Positions 54,475 through 57,489 of a stretch of DNA of 57,489 bases are shown piece after piece; within the stretch, counting starts at the first letter, position 1, and each line of letters starts with the position of its first letter. The notes under the pieces are model-generated. The model was not told where the DNA came from. It made no database searches and worked only from the letters and a program-made list of their open reading frames with translations. This DNA comes from a virus. Location of the stretch: positions 1 to 57,489 of the IMG/VR virus record IMGVR_UViG_3300031839_001226; one strand, written 5' to 3'. The position numbers were made by a program, and so were the translations under genes.

Positions 54475-57400
54475 TGTCCCTGCATCCTTCGCTGGAACGC
54501 ATCGAACGCATCATCGGTCAATGGCGCTTCCGGTGCGCGCGCATCCCTGTCGCGACGGTTCGGATCAGGCTGGACAGTCAAGACATCATCCATGGTGAAG
54601 ATGATCGGGTTTCCGTTCTCATCGGCAACCGCCGCCCCGGTGTAGGGATCGAAGAACACGAACCCGTCTCCCGAATTGCGGAAGTAGCCTTCCGACAGGA
54701 CGTTGCGGGTGTAGTTGGCAGTCACCGAATCCATGATTGCGCGCGTGCCATCGGCAGCCGGCGCATCCTCCGGAACGACCATGATCCTCTCAAGTGCCGA
54801 CTGGACCTGTGGCATCAATCGATCCAGCCCGGTCAGAACCTCATCTTCATCCTGGTCCATCGGAATGAGAATGCGGGCCTGATCCTCATTGACTGGCTTG
54901 ACATCGCCATAGAGGTCTTTTGCCACCCCCGAAATCGCCGCTTCTTCGGTCTCTCCGCTCATCATGCGAAGAATGACCGAGTTCATCATGAGCTTGCTAT
55001 CGCGCTCGGCCCGGACGTAGTTCTCTGCCGTGCCGTCCGTGATGCCGTAGTAGATATCCCCGATCTGCCCTTCATCCATCAATGATGCCTGAATAGAGGC
55101 GCTGAGCATCGGCTTCGTCACGTCCCCCGGCAGTTTGCCCGGAAGCTTGTCGGGATCGATCATCGCAGCCTGGAACAGGCGTTGCGCCGCCCCATTGTCG
55201 CCACGGGTCAAGGCGGAAATCGCACCTTCCGTCATGTCCGGAAGGCCGGCATCCACCAACTGTTCAAAGATCGCCCTTTGCTGATCCGGATCGCCCGTCG
55301 CCATGACGAGCCCGGCAACCGTGGCAAGGCGCTCCTTCTCGGGAAGGTCAACGTCCTTGAACTGGCCTACCGCATTCTCGGCAACGTCCTTGGGCAGCAA
55401 CTGCATATTGCGGATGCCGAGCTGCTGTTGTGCTGTGGCGGTTGCCGCAAACGCTTCTTGGAACCCGCCGTTCTCCATACTCGCATCCTGCCATGCCTGC
55501 TCGACGTGGGGATAGGTATTGCGAACATAGGCGGCTGGATCGGCCTCTCTGGTCTTGATCGTTTCCTGCGCGGCCTTGGATAGCGCATCGTACCTTGCCG
55601 TCTCGACTGCTGCATTGTTGCCCGATGAACGCGGCATGGCGTCTTCCACCAACGCCGTGATTTCGTCAGTCGGCATCGTCCGCATATCGAAAGCGGAACG
55701 GCTTACGTCTATCTCAGCCTGAAACGCCTTGTACCGTTCGGCTCCTTCGTTTGCCCCATAGGCTGCGACGAACTGCTGTCCGGTCGGAAGCATTCCGTCA
55801 TATGAGCCGGTATTGCGGATGGCTACAGGCGCATTCGTCATTGCAATATCGATTGCCGCCCGATCCTGTGCACTGCGCTCGTTCAGTGACGATTGCGCGG
55901 TGTTCATGAGGGAGCGGATTTGATCGATGCTCAGACCCGCATATGCCGGATTACCGGCAAACTTCATGGCCTTGGCAGGACCGCGCTTGGCGGGATTGCC
56001 CCAACCTTCCGCCGCCGCCGCTGCAAAATCGGGATCGACGGTACGGCTCGACTTGTCCGGTCCCCATATCGCCTGTGCGCCGCCGCCGATATGAACGCCC
56101 CACTCGTAATGCCCCATGCCAGTGAAACCCATGGCGGCGGCGTTGCGGAAGAACTGGCGATATAGTTCCTTGTTCTCGCTGGGCTTGACTTCCTTCCCGT
56201 CCACGACAAGCACGATGTCAGCCGCATTCCCGTGGTCGTGACGCGCCGATCCTGTGCGCTTTCCGCCCGAGCCCTTGGCATCCTGCCCGCCTGAGACAAC
56301 CTTGATCGCAATCCGCGAATCCGTAGCCGATGCAGCACGGGCGAGACCGTCATACACCCACTGCTGGACCGGCTTGTCCCTGATCTTGCCGGGTGTCGCA
56401 TCGATGAACTGGACCTGTGGAACCGTATCGCCCGACTTGTCGAGGACCTTCTTCTTGTATTCTCGGGTTTCCTTTGGAAGAACGCTATCGTCACGCCCGG
56501 ACGCAATCCATTCGTCCGCTCGGGAAGGCCCACCATTGTACGCAACGAGTGCGGCTTCCGCGTCCCCGTCATACCGGACAAGCATCTTGTCCATGTAGTG
56601 CCGTCCATAACGACGCCCGGTCGCTTCGTCCTTCAGGTACGCCTTGACTTCTTCGTCACTACCGCCAGCCGGGAAGTTCGGATCATTGAGTTCCGTCGCG
56701 ATCTCGCGCGCCGTTGCGGGCATCACCTGCATGATGCCGGACGCACCCTTGGGAGATTCCGCGTTCGGGTCGTTCGTGCTCTCCACCGTCTCCATCGCGG
56801 CATAGATGTTGCCGGTAGGAGCTGCGACTTCCGCCATGAACTGTTCGGGCGAGAATTCCGCCAGGTTCTTCGCGCGGGCCAGTTGCAGGTTCGTGGTGAT
56901 TGCCGCCTTGGCGTCCGCTTCCTGCTCAGGCGTCATCCACTGTTTGGCGCCTTCGAAATCGTCCATTGCACGGCGGACAACAGCATCATACTGTGTCGGA
57001 TCGGCGAAGATCGTCTGAGCATGCGCGTTCATTGCTTCCGCGAAATCAGTTGACCGCTTGGCAATCTCGCTCTTTGCCTGAAACCCGGCGGACCTTTGCG
57101 TCAGGGTAACGTCGTAATTCGTCGCCCATTCATCGTACATGGCCCGTGCGCGCTCGGAAGGGGCCGACGCAAGCCGCTGCTCCTTGGTCTGGTGGAACTG
57201 GCTGCGAATGCCTTCAACGTAGCCCTGTGCCCCGTCTGTGGCCGAACGCTGCGCTTCCTGCTCAGCCGTGATCATTCCAAGCGCGGTTTCCGCCCGCGCC
57301 TTGGTGAACCACGTATCGTCCTGCGTCTGGCGGATTTTCTGCTCACGCGCGTACAGATCATCCCCAAGCCCGGAGACGGCATTGCCGAGCCCCTGCAAGG

Positions 57401-57489
57401 CACGAGCAGGAGCAGCTATCGCATCGGAGGCATAGGAAGCCGTCGATCCGCCAGATAGCCCTACCTGTCTTGAGTACGTCGGAAACTTC
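54471..57489 (-). CDS. Ejection protein with transglycosylase and peptidase domains (touches right edge)
   Basis: About 1006 residues. The frame is open to the right edge, where the codons read KFPTYSRQVGLSGG; the base next to the edge is G, fitting an ATG that straddles it. Lytic transglycosylase (SLT): TVESTNDPNAESPKGASGIM, QVMPATAREIATEL and ALVAYNGGPSRADEW. An M15-like peptidase follows: KRTGSARHDHGNAADIVLVV and GHYEWGVHIGGG with metal-type His/Asp. The helical remainder resembles the T7 gp16 core. Cuts peptidoglycan as DNA enters. Confidence 0.8.
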   Translation of the reverse strand, partial: KFPTYSRQVGLSGGSTASYASDAIAAPARALQGLGNAVSGLGDDLYAREQKIRQTQDDTWFTKARAETALGMITAEQEAQRSATDGAQGYVEGIRSQFHQTKEQRLASAPSERARAMYDEWATNYDVTLTQRSAGFQAKSEIAKRSTDFAEAMNAHAQTIFADPTQYDAVVRRAMDDFEGAKQWMTPEQEADAKAAITTNLQLARAKNLAEFSPEQFMAEVAAPTGNIYAAMETVESTNDPNAESPKGASGIMQVMPATAREIATELNDPNFPAGGSDEEVKAYLKDEATGRRYGRHYMDKMLVRYDGDAEAALVAYNGGPSRADEWIASGRDDSVLPKETREYKKKVLDKSGDTVPQVQFIDATPGKIRDKPVQQWVYDGLARAASATDSRIAIKVVSGGQDAKGSGGKRTGSARHDHGNAADIVLVVDGKEVKPSENKELYRQFFRNAAAMGFTGMGHYEWGVHIGGGAQAIWGPDKSSRTVDPDFAAAAAEGWGNPAKRGPAKAMKFAGNPAYAGLSIDQIRSLMNTAQSSLNERSAQDRAAIDIAMTNAPVAIRNTGSYDGMLPTGQQFVAAYGANEGAERYKAFQAEIDVSRSAFDMRTMPTDEITALVEDAMPRSSGNNAAVETARYDALSKAAQETIKTREADPAAYVRNTYPHVEQAWQDASMENGGFQEAFAATATAQQQLGIRNMQLLPKDVAENAVGQFKDVDLPEKERLATVAGLVMATGDPDQQRAIFEQLVDAGLPDMTEGAISALTRGDNGAAQRLFQAAMIDPDKLPGKLPGDVTKPMLSASIQASLMDEGQIGDIYYGITDGTAENYVRAERDSKLMMNSVILRMMSGETEEAAISGVAKDLYGDVKPVNEDQARILIPMDQDEDEVLTGLDRLMPQVQSALERIMVVPEDAPAADGTRAIMDSVTANYTRNVLSEGYFRNSGDGFVFFDPYTGAAVADENGNPIIFTMDDVLTVQPDPNRRDRDARAPEAPLTDDAFDAFQRRMQGQ

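Overview
The window is most of a temperate, podovirus-type phage genome from an alphaproteobacterium, probably a rhizobium-like host. The virion genes are T7-like: small and large terminase, head-tail connector, scaffold, capsid, tail tube A, ejection proteins, tail fibre and tailspike. The control genes are lambda-like: an S24-family repressor, a Cro-like protein and a tyrosine integrase. The host guess rests on a GcrA-like regulator, an alphaproteobacterial-style XRE protein and a 39-bp piece matching the 5' half of tRNA-Pro(UGG) beside the integrase. No phage RNA polymerase, DNA polymerase or helicase was recognised, so host machinery is probably used.

Both ends lie in leftward virion genes. 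A tail tubular A gene runs off the left edge, and the first base of an ejection-protein gene touches the right edge. The rest of tail tube A, and the expected tail tube B, are missing. With the attachment site unbroken in the middle, this fits a circular phage genome opened inside the tail genes with a few kilobases absent.

Layout: 0.2-12.7 kb holds leftward head genes and terminase, interrupted by rightward accessory genes at 1.8, 6.4 and 9.2 kb. 12.8-14.0 kb is an accessory island with a self-regulated small-gene/HTH cassette and about 500 bp that look like a structured RNA. 14.0-22.9 kb is a leftward early/middle operon: NusG-like, Zn-ribbon, GcrA-like, DnaA-like, endonucleases, C5 methyltransferase, small membrane proteins, then Cro. 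22.9-24.2 kb is the switch, with two clusters of repressor operators around the repressor and a leftward winged-helix gene. 24.2-34.4 kb is a tightly overlapped rightward early operon including Rad52-type annealase, SSB and NinB. 34.35-35.7 kb has the HTH/excisionase candidate, integrase and attP. 35.8-39.3 kb has small rightward genes ending in a second self-regulated HTH cassette. 39.4-42.8 kb is the leftward lysis module, broken up by rightward accessory genes including an HNH endonuclease. 42.9-44.8 kb is an O-antigen-type acyltransferase. 44.8-57.5 kb is leftward tailspike, tail fibre and ejection proteins.

Inferred logic: the repressor binds TTCGGGA-N4-TCCCGAA-like sites placed in the spacers of the early promoters, shutting both early operons. 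On induction the leftward operon ends with the NusG paralogue just before the terminase genes, so it may let polymerase run on into the late genes. Rightward accessory genes carry their own promoters and could be expressed from a silent prophage.
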